From Heterostelium album PN500 (lineage: Eukaryota > Evosea > Eumycetozoa > Acytosteliales > Acytosteliaceae), in NCBI RefSeq assembly GCF_000004825.1, contig NW_008805068.1, forward strand, positions 744,001 to 808,000: 64,000 nucleotides of DNA, read 5' to 3'. Positions 23,425 to 35,673 of the stretch are shown here, piece by piece; positions within the stretch are counted from its first letter, which is position 1, and each line of letters starts with the position of its first letter. Both the position numbers and the translations under genes were made by a program. Below the pieces are notes generated by a model that had not been told where the DNA came from, made no database searches, and saw only the letters and a program-made list of their open reading frames with translations.

Positions 23425-26400
23425 TTAATTTACATTGAGTAATGATGCGTTTGGTTTCTTTCTGAGACCACCTTGACCCATCTTGATTGCGTTGGCCAAT
23501 GCCGCCAGAGGGTCATTACCACCGGCAATCTTTTTACCTTCACCAGCACCCAAATTGGTTTGATTCGTTTTGTTTTGTTTGCTTTCTCTTTCGATCTTTT
23601 GGAATACCTTGCTGAATTGACAGGCAAACGCAAAGATTGCTCCGAAAAATTGTTGACATGTTACAGTGGATGCTGCAGACTTTGGATATCCAAAGAATTC
23701 AATGAGTGTGTGGAATGACTCGACTACCGATTTCTGTTGTTCCTTGAGCTTCTTGATCGATGACTCTGATTCCTCCAAGAACGTACCCATGAGACGATCC
23801 AGCTTTTCATTATTCTTTAGTTGCTCTACGGCTTTGGTCATTGCTGCTTTCACTTGGGTGAGTGATCCGTCCAGCTCACCAATGTCTGCAGCGATATCTT
23901 GGATCGACATTTGAACGGAACGCAGTGGTTCCAATTCGTCTGCTAGTCCAGCTGCCTTTGGGTATTTATCTAATGCCATCTTGCAAACATAGTCGAGTAG
24001 AGTCATCTTGTTCTCAATGTCTTTGGTTGTCGACAAGTTATCGAGAATCTCCAGTTGGAAACCATCGGCCTGTCCACGATTCGATCCACCATTCATGTAG
24101 TTACCAAGTACCAATACAATACCGAAAATACGCCGTAGATTCTCGCAATTCTTGGTTGTCGATACTGCGGTCGATAGACTCTCCAGTGTCGATTTAATCG
24201 CTGTCAGCTGCTCTGGTAGTTCCAGCTTGAACAACCAGCATCGCAGTCGTTCTTTGAGTGCCGGTGTTCCGTACATCTCGAGAATCCATCGCTCGGGACG
24301 ATCCAATTTCGCTGGTGGCAACTCGCTTGCCTTTATCATTTGATAGTCTGCCTCCTCTGGAACGTTGGAGAGCAGTGTCTTTAGAATTTCCTTATCGAGT
24401 TTGGTGCCATCGAAATTGTCAATCATCGTCTTTAGTTGGTCGACTGGTGGCAACTTGGCCAACATAAAAGCAATAGAATTTGATTTCTTAATATCGATTA
24501 AACTGACCAGCTTGATCTTTTCCTCCTTGGTTGGAGCGGCGCCGGCATTCTCACCGTCCATATCTGATTTCTCAAAGGAGGTTGTTGCTTTCTTCTTTTG
24601 ACAAAACAACTCCTCGAAATCCTGTGAATTAAAAGTTGGTTCCAAAACTTGATCCCAAAGTGATTCGGTTCTACCAGAGGGTGGTAGAATTACACGTTTC
24701 CAATATAATGGCTTCATTTTAGTTGATGGGTTGATTACTGGCTTGGTGGGTTGGATCGCAGCTGGACCAGCGGGCGCACCCTTCTTTCCTCCACCGGGGG
24801 GAGGTGGTGGAGGTGGGGGAGGAGGACCGCCACCCAGTCCGCCAGGGGGAGGAGGTGGAGGAGGTGGAGGACCACCTTCAGGTGCAGCCAGTCCAACCGA
24901 TGTTTCATCGAGTGGACCAACCGTTGGCGAAGGTGGTGGTGTGGTGAGCAGTGACACTTTGTCGGGTTGATTCATCAATCCATCTGCCAGAGATTCACCG
25001 ATGATCGCTTGTCTTGGTGGTAGTCCTTCATCGATACACAGTCGCAATCTCTGAATCTCCAATTGCGCTTCTTTGTAGAGTGCTACAATGTCGCCATCCA
25101 CTGTACCGGCCTGTTGTTCGAGTGACGACAACTTTGATTTCATTTGATCGATTTCCAATTTAGACTTGATCTCTGCGTGTGTCAATCTCTGATTCTCTTC
25201 ATTCATCTCTGATATCGCTGTATCATATGCTTTCTTATTGGTAATAACTTGATTCTTAAACTCTTCCGATTGTTTCAACTCCTGCTTCAGTTGTTCCGCC
25301 AACATATTAATTTTCTTTTCAAACTCTGCTATTCTTTCACGTTCTACAACTGTTGTTCTTAAAAATGATAAATCAACTGGATAACTTGAATTTAATGGTC
25401 CCAAGAATCTTTGTACTGGGTGTGCTAGTGATTTTTTAGAAAAATATAAATAGAAATTAACAAAACCATCCATTCTTTATATTATAAATATTTATCCAGT
25501 ATAACTTACAATTTAAAAACAATCTATCATTTGATGCTTCTTTAATTAGATGTTGATTAAGTTTGAGTTCTTCTTTGAGAATTGCTATCAATGGTTGTTG
25601 TGCTTCATAGTCGTTTAGACGTGCTTTCAAACGTTTGCAAATCTCTTCCAATCTCGATGCTTTAGTTCTGAGTTTTATACCTGCATTATCTTCGTATAGT
25701 TCCAATTGAATCTGGAATTCCTTGTGTTGAATCTCGACGAGTGAACGCAACTTGTCATGCAATCCAAGATCTCCCCACTTTTTGACGAGTTTCTCATTCT
25801 TTTCCTCTGGACAGGTGTCTAACAACACATTGAGAAGTGTAAATGCATTGATTTTAGTCTCTAGATCACCGGCATCCAATAATCTCACCAGGTTGGCGTA
25901 TGGTTTAGAGTTGGCCGTCTGTGCCGTCGACTTGGCAGCGAGATGAACCGATTGGAAACCTTCCTCACCACGGAAACTGCACAGTACAAACAGCAACTCG
26001 AGTGAACCACGACAGACACCGACCACCGGAGAATCGATCAACGAGAACAACTGCTTGATTAGCGCCGGTGTCTTGGTGATGACGTCCATACCGCTGACAT
26101 ACTCCAAGCAAGCACGGAGCGTGCCAAGTGCATAGGTCTGAGTGTTTCCACGCGCCGATGTTACCATCCTCAGAATTCCATCCATTCCACCGAGTTTGAT
26201 AAACGACTCGGCAAACTCTGGCTCGGCCAACTTGAATTTCAAGTGGAATATGATGTCTTTCTCACTGCTGCTGCCGTCGGTAGAGTGCATCGCATTCACC
26301 CAACACTCTGCCCGGTAGTTTGGATTCAGCTTGAGCAGCAGTGAACTCTCACCAGACTCCACCAAGAACTTAACGATTGGTTTGGTCTTGCTTTCGTCGG

Positions 26401-26713
26401 CTTCGTGTGGCCAATTCAAGTACTTCTTGGTCGAGTCGATCTGCAGGACATATTCACCGGACATCTCTTTGCTGATTCCAAACAACTGACAGATCGCAAG
26501 AAACACAGTGGAGTAACTCGATTTCTCATCGAGTTGATAGGTTTTCGTCAGATTCTGTGCTTGATTTCCGATGTGTGTGGATGCACGTTTGCCCATAGTC
26601 ATCGAGGCACTGAGCGATCCTGCCAAACCACCGGAACCACCAGCAGTCGAGGCAACACCAGCTCCACCCATATTTCCAATGGGATCAATACTTAATGAAA
26701 TAGTAAGAATCAT
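23425..26713 (-). CDS. Diaphanous-type formin (GBD/FH3-FH1-FH2-DAD)
   Basis: Actin nucleator and processive elongation factor. Two minus-strand exons, 26713-25510 and 25424-23425, give about 1067 residues. Order: Gly/Ser-rich N-terminus, GTPase-binding/FH3 armadillo region (LGTLRACLEYVSG, LFVLCSFRGEEGF, DLETKINAFTLLNVLLDTCP), coiled coil, FH1 with two proline runs separated by glycines (about 24785-24880), and a complete FH2 domain (KPLYWKRVILPPSGRTESLW, the lasso region; LVLGNYMNGGSNRGQADGF, the core motif). It ends with a DAD-like autoinhibitory segment (DPLAALANAI plus basic LRKK). Length and order fit the dictyostelid For family, but I do not assign a letter. The start is uncertain: ATG at 26713 or at about 26671, and a further 5' exon is possible. 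Confidence 0.93.
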
Positions 26714-27295
26714 AATTTCAAAAAAAAATATGAAAAAGATTCTTATCTTTTAACTATTAAATATTATTATTATTATTCTATATTTCTTTTATATAAGTTC
26801 TAATAAATATATAATATAAACTAACTAATTTAATTGTTTACAAAAGAAAAAAAAAAAAGAAATGAATGTTCTGTTCTATCTATCTAAATAAATGAATAAT
26901 GTTTTTAATTATTTTATTTTTATGATTATATTAAGTAATTTGATGTTGATGATGTTATTAATAATAAAATAAAAAGTCAGAATAATGATGGATGTGTTCC
27001 ACACTTCTTCTTTTTGTTTGATGATGATTTGTGTTGTTGAGTTAATGCTCATGCGAATCTCTTTTTTTGTTGGGCTATAAAAAAATTAGATTCATAAAAA
27101 AATTAAATAAAAAAAACAATAATAATAAAAAAAAAATCAAAACTTACAATAGTTTAAAAAAAGAGATTTGTGAAAAATCGATAAACTGTGTGTTTTTGCA
27201 ATTTCGTTTGCATTATTTTTGATGCTTTTACCATTTTCATATCACACTTTTTTGTTAATACATTTACATAGGGTGTTAAGTAATGAAGAAATAAT

Positions 27296-27340
<45 letters not shown>

Positions 27341-27653
27341 TTATTTGTTATCAAACAATCACACCTTATTTTTAAATTAATTGTTTGTCAATTGTTTAAA
27401 TTTAATTAATAAAAAAAATCAAAAAAAAAAAAATCAAAAAAAAAAAAAATCAAATGCTGATTTTTTTCTAAATTGACAGTGTGGTGTGTGTGGTTGTTGA
27501 TTTTATTATTCTGACTGCATTTGTAATAATTACAATTGTTACAGCAGTGTATATAAGTCTATTTATTTCTTTATAATATTTTTTTCGTTTTTATTTTTTT
27601 TATTATAGTTTTATTTTTTTAGTTTTTTTTTTTTTTATTAAGAAAGAGATAAG
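26714..27653. other. Divergent spacer between formin and mitochondrial carrier
   Basis: Long AT-rich spacer holding poly-A/T tracts, an (AT)n microsatellite and a good GT-AG pair on the minus strand (donor at 27147, acceptor ending 27077). Around it no ORF longer than about 28 codons is visible, so it may be a 5' untranslated intron, a short transcript or chance. Confidence 0.4.
27299..27337. repeat. (AT)n microsatellite
   Basis: About 19 uninterrupted AT dinucleotides in the formin-carrier spacer. Confidence 0.95.
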
Positions 27654-28819
27654 ATGTCTAAACAACAGACAAACAACATCACAAATGTCTCTACAGAGTC
27701 ACTTTCACAAAGATTCTTATTTGGGGGTCTAAGTTGTATGGCTGCAGCATGTGTTACCAATCCTATAGATGTTATAAAGACAAGATTACAATTGCAAGGT
27801 GAACTTGCAAAGAAAGCAACAGTGTCATCAAACAATATTGTTATGACTTCTGGTGTTAGTACCACTACAACCAGTTTAAACTCAGCGTCAACATTTACAC
27901 ATAAAAACAGCAATAGCAATAGCAATGGTCACACACATACACATACACAAAATCAATATAGAGGATTCGTTAGAGGAACCATACAAATTGTAAGACAAGA
28001 AGGTATTGCCGGTCTATATAAAGGATTGTCACCTTCATTGCTCAGAGAAGCTACCTATTCAACACTTCGAATGGGTGGTTACGATTGGATTAAAGTTTAC
28101 TTTGTTGATGAGAATGGCAAGACTAGTTTAACATCAAAGATTGTAGCTGGTGCCATTTCCGGTAGTGTAGGAGCATCCATAGCAAATCCAACCGATTTAA
28201 TTAAAGTATGTTGAATATTCAACAACAACAAAAAGCAGATAATCTGGAAATCCAAACAATTTTATTAATAATTACTTTAAAAACAAAACAAAACAATAAC
28301 AAAACAAATAAGGTAAGAATGCAAGCACATTCAACAAAAGGTGGTGCAAGATATCAGAATATTTCACAGGCATTCAGAGATATTATAGAGAAGGAAGGTT
28401 TTGTTGGACTTTATAAAGGTGTTGTTCCGACTGTACAGAGAGCGGCGCTACTGACGGCAAGCCAGTTGTCTAGCTATGACCAGTTTAAACATATGTTGAT
28501 TGATCATGGATATGTGGCGGGTGAAGGTCTGGCAGCGCACACAGCTGCTTCGATTGCAGCTGGTCTGGTTGCGGCAATCGTAACATCGCCAGTAGACACC
28601 ATCAAGACACGTATCATGAGTCAGCCAATCGATGCCAGTGGCAAAGGAACACTCTATCAATCGTCGATGGACTGTATGATGAAAACAATCAAATCAGAAG
28701 GATTCCTCGGATTGTACAAAGGATTCATTCCCAACTGGATGCGAATTGGTCCTCATACTATCGTTACCTTTATAGTTTATGAACATCTGAGAAAGCTGGG
28801 TGGAATATCACCAGTATAG
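27654..28819 (+). CDS. Mitochondrial substrate carrier (UCP/oxoglutarate-carrier type)
   Basis: Inner-membrane carrier of about 352 residues from exons 27654-28205 and 28313-28819. All three tripartite repeats are present, with the signatures PIDVIKTRLQLQ (repeat 1), PTDLIK-VRMQ (repeat 2, split by the intron) and PVDTIKTRIM (repeat 3), each followed by a GLYKG motif. The N-terminal SQRFLFGGLSCMAAACVTNP resembles dictyostelid UCP-like carriers, and conserved WMRIGPHTIV near the end also fits that branch. A 60-residue Ser/Asn/His/Thr insertion lies in the first matrix loop (about 27820-27950). The substrate cannot be fixed by eye; proton, dicarboxylate or oxoglutarate transport are all possible in this subfamily. 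Confidence 0.88.
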
Positions 28820-28989
28820 TATAAAAAATAATAATAAAATTATAAACTTTATTTTTTATTATTTTTAATTTTATTTTTCTATTATAAATTGGTTGATTTA
28901 AAGAATACTATTTACTTTATTTTAGAGATCAAGAAAAGTTTATTATCTTTAAACTTTAATGTAAATAAATTAAGATTATAAGATTTACA

Positions 28990-30813
28990 TTAAAGTTTAA
29001 ATTGTTTAATGAATTCAATTTTTTCTGGATATAGTTGGAATTGGCTCGATCCAGACATAGTATTTGTTGGAATACCAGATGCCAATAGGTACTTGATCAT
29101 CGTGAGATTATTCCTAGCCATTGCATAAAACATTGATTTATATCTACATTCAACATTTTTCGAGAGCAGAAATTGTATTTTTGGAATACTGTTCTGTAGA
29201 ATTGAGTATGTCAATATTAAATCATTGGCAGATGAGAAAGGTACACCACTCTCATAGAGATACTCTATAGTTACAATGTCACAATAAAAGAATGAATCAG
29301 TTAGGGCTTCTGGGTATATTTCCACTTGTTTTTCTTTCAACCACTTGATGTTTGCGAATCTGTTTTCCATGATGGCAAAATGAAATGCCTCAGAAGTGAA
29401 CTTTTCAGTTCTGTTGTTCCATAGCCATTCCAATGTTTCAACATTAGGGTGTCCTGCAAATGTATCCATTGATTTTGCTTTACATGTAAGATCGCTTCGT
29501 TTATAATGAAGATACTTGAATGCTTCTATTTGTTTATATTTAGCTGCAATACTCAGAACATTTGGTGAACATTCCATCCCGTTTTCAACAAGGAATTGTA
29601 TTATATCCATGTTACCACTGATTACTGCATTGGACAATGCTTCGTCGGTACATCCTTCGTCTCTATTGAAGTGTAAGAATTTCAAAACTTCAAAAAATTC
29701 ATATTTAGCCGCCATATTCATAGCCATATATGAGCTTCTACCAATTCCATTGTCGTGAAAATATTTGACCATATCCAAGATACTCTGAGAGTAATCGATT
29801 CCACTGGTTCCTTTAGCCATTCTATCCTTTGGTTGATGAATAAGAGCACAGTAGATATTGGTGCTTAAGTATTTGTTATTGGGATTATGGTTAAGAAGCA
29901 GTTTCAAAAGATCCAAGTGTCCGTGGTATGCTGCTTTCTCAATGGCTTTGCTTGTGAATCCTTCAGTTCTATTCTCCAAGAGGAATAGAACGACGTCATT
30001 GTGACCATTTTTTGAAGCACGATTAATAGCTTCTTTGGTACATCCTTCTGTTCTATTGTAATGAAGAAACTTGACTATCGATAGATGACCTCCAGATGCA
30101 GCTCCATCTAATGCTTCGAATGTGCAACCAGAAATAGAATTCTCATGAAGGAATAAAACAACATCCAAGAAACCTTTTTGTGCAGCATAATTCATTGCAT
30201 CTGGAGAACTCTCTTCTGATCGATTGGCATTTAGGAACTTTACAATTTCCAGATGACCTTTGAATGCACTGTATATAAATGCATTCTTTGTGCAACCTTC
30301 TGTCCTGTTGAAGTGTAGGAATTCAACAATTGACAAGTGACCATGCGATGCCGCTTCATCCAATGCATTGTTTTTGAAAACGGAATCGATTCCTTTGTCA
30401 TGTAGGTATTTCATCATATTTAGATATCCATTTGCAATTGAATCGCGAAACATCGTGTGATATAGAGTATCGTTGCCATACTGAGGTTGTCTTGTCAATA
30501 CATATTCTATTAATTCAAGATTTCCAACGTTTGAAGCAATAACCAATGCCGATGAGTATACACATCGAAAACTCTGAATTAATGCGTCATTTGATTCTTC
30601 ATTCTTTGAACTAGAATGAATATGATCGAATATCGCTTTAAATCTATCGATATAGTCGAATTTAATTAACTTCTCTGGAAAGCAACCTACATCATACCAA
30701 TTGCAACAAAGTAAATCATTAGGATAAATTTGTTTATGTATATCTCTGACAGATTGAAATATTTGATTTCTCAATACAGAAGAGTTTAATATTTTCTTTA
30801 ATGGGTATGACAT
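28990..30813 (-). CDS. Ankyrin-repeat protein, dictyostelid NRTEGCT family
   Basis: Single-exon gene of 607 residues. After an N-terminal segment of about 60 residues (DIHKQIYPNDLLCCNWYDVG), nearly the whole protein consists of ankyrin-like repeats of about 30-35 residues. Typical units read AAxHGHLxIVEFLHxNRTEGC, recurring a dozen or so times with some variants. Such proteins mediate protein-protein contacts; no catalytic domain is present. A decayed relative lies at 54456-55245 on the same strand. Convergent with the carrier gene 170 bases away. The specific partner is unknown. Confidence 0.85.
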   Translation of the reverse strand: MSYPLKKILNSSVLRNQIFQSVRDIHKQIYPNDLLCCNWYDVGCFPEKLIKFDYIDRFKAIFDHIHSSSKNEESNDALIQSFRCVYSSALVIASNVGNLELIEYVLTRQPQYGNDTLYHTMFRDSIANGYLNMMKYLHDKGIDSVFKNNALDEAASHGHLSIVEFLHFNRTEGCTKNAFIYSAFKGHLEIVKFLNANRSEESSPDAMNYAAQKGFLDVVLFLHENSISGCTFEALDGAASGGHLSIVKFLHYNRTEGCTKEAINRASKNGHNDVVLFLLENRTEGFTSKAIEKAAYHGHLDLLKLLLNHNPNNKYLSTNIYCALIHQPKDRMAKGTSGIDYSQSILDMVKYFHDNGIGRSSYMAMNMAAKYEFFEVLKFLHFNRDEGCTDEALSNAVISGNMDIIQFLVENGMECSPNVLSIAAKYKQIEAFKYLHYKRSDLTCKAKSMDTFAGHPNVETLEWLWNNRTEKFTSEAFHFAIMENRFANIKWLKEKQVEIYPEALTDSFFYCDIVTIEYLYESGVPFSSANDLILTYSILQNSIPKIQFLLSKNVECRYKSMFYAMARNNLTMIKYLLASGIPTNTMSGSSQFQLYPEKIEFIKQFKL

Positions 30814-31748
30814 TTATATAACTAATTACATTACTTGATTTTTGAGAAAAAGCACGGTGAGTTAAAAAAAAATGGTGTCTAACAAAAACTATCCCCAACC
30901 CATTTCTCTGAACACCAGTTTTGTTTTGCTAACCAAAATTTTAAAGAAGTTTATTGAATCTTTAATGAATTAACACCCAATTTGATCAAAGTAATCGGAT
31001 TGTGTGGGTTTTTTAATTTAAATTATTATAAAATTCATTTATCTTTAATACTTTTTATATATTTGATTTGATAATGTATAATAAGTGGGGATTGATTCAA
31101 ATTCTCTTGATTGTAGAAGATTTAGAAAGGCTAAGAATTTATTAATTTTTGTTATTCTTTCATTCATTATTAATTCAATATATATTATGGAAATATATAG
31201 GTATACACCATTGGTTATTAATATTAATATTCACTTCAAATTTGCAGTGTTGTGTTATTTCATATTATATGTTGGGTTTTTTTTTTGCAAAGCTTTTTTT
31301 TGTATTCTCGCATTTTTTTTTGCAAAATTTTTTCATTTTTTGGGGAGGGATAAAATGAAATTACACAACTATACTAGTGGCATTGTCTTATATTGTTTCT
31401 CTAATGTTGAAACTAAAATAACAACAACACATCAACCTCGCATCCTATTACAGTAACTATCTATTTTGTTAATTAATTTTTAGAAATTAAGAATTTAATA
31501 TTTTTGTTTGAAGGTTGTTTCTAAAAACATTAAATCTAAAGCAATGCAAAAAGGAAATATTTTTATTTATCTAAAATTAATTAATTCGGTTCTAGAATTC
31601 TTGTGGAGACAGAATTAAAACATCACACCGCAAACAATTAAAAATTAGATTTGCCGCAACCTCAAATTTTTTTAATTTGCTTCAGTTTTTCCATGGAATT
31701 AAACAAATATTATCTTAGTTTTAAATAAAGCCTTAGTTATAAATAGTT
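30814..31748. other. Intergenic region, AT-rich
   Basis: A hydrophobic open frame at about 31085-31456 is composed mostly of F, I and L from AT-rich DNA and has no family features, so I do not call it a gene. No other structure seen. Confidence 0.45.
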
Positions 31749-31910
31749 AGATTAGAATAAACATATAAAAAAACTCAAATCAATACAAACATTCATTTTA
31801 CCAAACTACAATTAATTAAATTTACAAAAATATGATCGATTGATTAATTGTAGTTTGGTAAAATGAATGTTTTTATTGCTTTGAGTTTTTTTATATGTTT
31901 ATTCTAATCT
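31749..31910. repeat. Near-perfect 68-bp inverted repeat (long hairpin)
   Basis: Left arm 31749-31816 begins AGATTAGAATAAACATAT; right arm 31843-31910 is its reverse complement with two mismatches. The loop is 26 nt (31817-31842). Transcribed in either direction it would fold into a stem of about 68 base pairs. It could be a small-RNA precursor, a foldback/MITE-like element, or a recent inverted duplication. Neither arm encodes protein. Confidence 0.92.
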
Positions 31911-32079
31911 TCATTTTACTCTTCATTTTCTTTAAATATAAATCCTTATATTTTCATATATTTTATTCTTTTTTTATTGAACGAAATTTTTTTAAATTTA
32001 TAGATAAAGATCTTGGGTCTTACCAAACTAAAAAAAATGAGAAATTATTAATAATGTTTGAAAACAACAACAGCAACAA

Positions 32080-32335
32080 CAAATAAAGATTCAAATTCTA
32101 TTGTTAAAAATAGTGACAAAAGTAATGATGATAATCTAATTGTAAAGTTCCCATTTATATAAATAAAATCATTGTCCAGTTGAACGATATAGATATCATT
32201 TGTTTTAGTTTAGTTTGTAAGAGATGGTTTGATAATCGTCATTCCTATCTCTCTTTCAATTATGAACGGTTAAGTTTATTACATAATCGCATACTTAATA
32301 ACAGCAACTCTAGTCATTTCACATTAAATTCCTAG
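32080..32335 (+). pseudogene. F-box/leucine-repeat gene relic (F-box part only)
   Basis: Closely resembles the 5' part of the intact gene at 49540-51352, including the poly-ACA tract, the F-box core (DIDIICFSLVCKRWFDNR) and the following HFTLNS segment. Frame is lost by a stop within the start of the F-box (FPFI-stop) and by another after LNS. No leucine-repeat part follows. A truncated duplicate. Confidence 0.8.
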
Positions 32336-32926
32336 GAAAATTGATTGGTAAACATTTGATATCAAACTATAACTTTCTACATACCCCTGTCCACAATATA
32401 CTTTAGCTGTATATATATAATAATATAAAGAAAATGAATATGATTTTTAAGTGTAATAATATCTGTAGGTCCAAACTATAGTTATTTAAAAGGTATACCT
32501 TTTAAATAATCAAAATTAATAAAAATATAAATAAAATAATTTAGAAGTAATTTCAGTCTTTTACAACTATTAGTTAAGTCTTGTTATTAAATATATGTAT
32601 GAGGTAATAGATGTTGATAGTTAGAGTTATAAAATATAGTAATGTTCGTAAATAAGAATAATAATGGAAAAAAAACTTAATGAGTTCATGTTTATAAAGA
32701 TGTTTGTGTTTATGTGATTATTCATCAACAAATAAAAAACAAAACAAAATTAGACATTTATCATAAATAACTTTTTAAAATTGGTATCATTTAAATGAAA
32801 ATGGCTAAATAACTGGTTATGAATGATCATTCGTTTTTTTTTTTTCAAAATTTTTGCCTAAATTAATTAAGCTTAGATAATCAAAATAGTTTTGAATAAG
32901 AAGATAGATAGCAGTATCAGTAAATT
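32336..32926. other. Intergenic region upstream of cysteinyl-tRNA synthetase
   Basis: AT-rich DNA, no ORF. A short palindrome (AAAGGTATACCTTTTAAATA) lies near 32489-32508. Confidence 0.45.
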
Positions 32927-35673
32927 ATGTTAAGAGGTTTATTGGGTAGTCTGCGAAAGCAGATGGCCGGTGGAAGTGCCAGCAGAGTTACTACCAATAA
33001 TAGTAGTAGTAGTGTGACTGGTGTTGCTACCGGTAGTCATAGTATTCAGAACTCGGTTGATCACACTCGATGGAGAGTACCGTCAGGACATCCAACTGGA
33101 ATCTCAATGAGAAATTCATTGTCACACGAAAAGAAACCAGTACCTCTAGTACTTGAAAACAGTGGACGTACAATCTCTTGGTATACTTGCGGTCCAACCG
33201 TATATGACAGTGCTCATCTAGGACATGCAAGGTAATTTAGAAATATATACTTTTTGAACGATGTAGAATTGCAGCACAACAATTAACAATGAATCATTCT
33301 TTTAAAAGAGCATATGTTTCTATTGATATAGTTCAAAGAGTTTTGACAGATTACTTCAATTTGAATATCAATCATGTCATGGGAATGACCGATGTCGATG
33401 ATAAGATCATAAAGATGTCGGCAACCAAAGGTATGTCGTTCAAGGAGCTGGCGCGTCAGAAAGAGTTGGAGTTTATACAGGATATGGATTCACTGAATGT
33501 ACGTCCACCTCTGCTAATTACACGTGTCAGTGAACACATTCCGAATATCATTAATTTCGTGAAGCAGATACGCGAGAATGGCTACGCGTACGACGTCGAC
33601 ATTCCAGGATCCACAGGACAATCGGTGTTGTTTGACACCGGTAAGTTTGGCACTCGCTACGGTAAGCTCGAGAAAGAGAATCAAGGTGCGCAAGCCGATG
33701 AGAACCTAGCGATTCAATCGGACGTCAAGCTTGGAACCAGAGATTTCGCGTTGTGGAAGTCGGCCAATCCGATCACCGATGTCGACGGCCAAGGCAAGCT
33801 GGTCGTGTGGAACTCGCCGTTTGGAGACGGACGTCCAGGATGGCATATCGAATGCTCATCGATGATACACTCGATATTCGGCGACAAACTAGATGTTCAT
33901 GCCGGTGGTATCGACCTGAAATTTCCGCACCACGAAAATGAAATTGCACAGTGCGAAGCACACTTTTCCCCGCATCCGAACCCAGCCACTGGCGAATACA
34001 AACAATGGGTCAACTACTTTATGCATATCGGTCATCTAAACATTAAAGGTTTAAAGATGTCGAAATCACTAAAGAATTTCATTACAATTAGAGTATGTGT
34101 TTATGTTTATTTTTTAGATATTGAACATAGATTCATTTCTTGTGACTAATCAAATAAGTTTGTTTGTTTTTATTAATCATAGGAATATTTAGCAAAGAAT
34201 ACAGCAACTTCATTTAGATGGTTATGTTTAACAAATAGATATTTCGATACGATCAATTATAATCCAAAGAGTGATGAGCAGTATCAGAATTCGCTGCAGC
34301 GATTCATCGATTGGTTCAATATGGTTGAGATGAGAATGATGGAACCGATCAATATAAATCTGACACGTGCTAGCTATCAGCAAGCGAAACCAATCATCGA
34401 CTTGTTCAATCTATCAAAGAATGACATACACTTGGCGCTGACCGACGATTTCAATACACCAAAGGCAATCAAGATCATGCAACTACTCGTCAAAGAAACA
34501 ATGATGAACAACACACAGCTCAAATCGATACCCAGAGATATTCTATTCAATATCTACTGTTATCTTCGTAAGATGTTCACTACGTTTGGTTTCGAAGAGC
34601 TGTTCAGCAAGTCGAAGCTCTCCAACAATAGTATGGCGATGCTACAGCAGATGCAACAGCTGAACGAACAACAACAGCAACAGCTGCAACAACAATCGGA
34701 CAAGCTGCAACAACAGTCCGAACAACAACAGCAAGTTCTACTGGATAGCAACTCTGAGAAAGATCTGAAACTACTCGCGCAAAGCAAACTGCTTGAAGAA
34801 AAAGACAAGGAGAATCTAAAGTTACTAGAGCGATTCTTGGATTTCCGTGCTGAACTAAGATCAATAGCGAAAAACAACAGCAATGACGATGTGAAAAAGC
34901 AGTTGATTCTTCAGATGTGTGACTCTGAGAGAGATAGCATGCTCTACGAATTGGGTATTCGTGTTGGTGACGAAAGCAACGATGAATACACCTACGAAAT
35001 GCTCACCGAGAAGGAAAGAGTTAAACTGCAAGAGAAAAACGCCCAAAGATTTGTACTCGATCATCAAAACTCTGACGTTGCGTTAGAGTATGGTGAGAAT
35101 TTAGAAGAAACAACTGTTGATCAAACAGCAACAACAACAGCTCCACCAACAGCAACAACAACTCCATCTACAACAACAACAACAACCCCATCTACAACAA
35201 CAACAACTCCAAAAACAACTTCAACATCATCATCATCACAAAAAAAACCCATTAAAAAGAAGAGTTCACCATCCAGACAATTGATTGAAGAAGATAAGAC
35301 TCAAGATAATATTACAGAAAATCAAGATGTTGATGCTGATTTAAAAGTAAGTTTAGACAATTATTGTTGATAGTTATTATATATATATTTATAGAATATT
35401 AATTACTAATTAAAAATTTTATAAATATAATTTTAGTATGATCCACTTGCAGAGAGTCCAGAAGTGATTTTTATAAATAGAAAAGATCTTTATTCAAAGT
35501 TTGATGAAGACGGTATTCCCACTCACGATGCAAGCGGCACCCAAATCACAATGTCACAGAGAAAACTTTTGAAAAAGATAATGAGAAAGAGGGTCAATCG
35601 TGTGATAAAGAAAGAAGCTAAAATCAGATCTAAATTAGACAATGAATCAACTTTTACACCAAATTCGTTGTAA
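32927..35673 (+). CDS. cysS: Cysteinyl-tRNA synthetase
   Basis: Charges tRNA-Cys with cysteine. Exons 32927-33231, 33309-34092, 34183-35346 and 35437-35673 give about 829 residues. Class I signatures are complete: YTCGPTVYDSAHLGHAR (zinc-ligand Cys and HIGH-type motif, split by intron 1), MGMTDVDDKII, the zinc-site motif GWHIECSSM with HHENE, and LKMSKSLKNF (KMSKS loop). The C-terminal segment with DEDGIPTHDASG is typical of eukaryotic cytosolic CysRS. Unusual parts: a basic, Ser/Thr-rich N-terminal extension without acidic residues in its first 30 positions, which could act as a mitochondrial presequence; a poly-Gln coiled stretch around 34640-34740; and a poly-Thr/Pro tract around 35110-35230. 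Product assignment is firm, dual targeting is an inference. Confidence 0.96.

Noticed and set aside
24731-24970. Gly/Pro-rich plus-strand frames opposite the formin gene
   Set aside because: They are the antisense of the formin FH1 proline tracts and its conserved FH2 coding strand; composition explains them fully.
27299-27337. (AT)n tract considered as an origin or cruciform
   Set aside because: A simple microsatellite explains it; nothing else supports an origin.
31085-31456. Hydrophobic plus-strand ORF of 123 codons
   Set aside because: Composed of F/I/L/Y codons expected from AT-rich DNA, with poly-T runs inside; no domain, no splice context and no codon bias like neighbouring genes.
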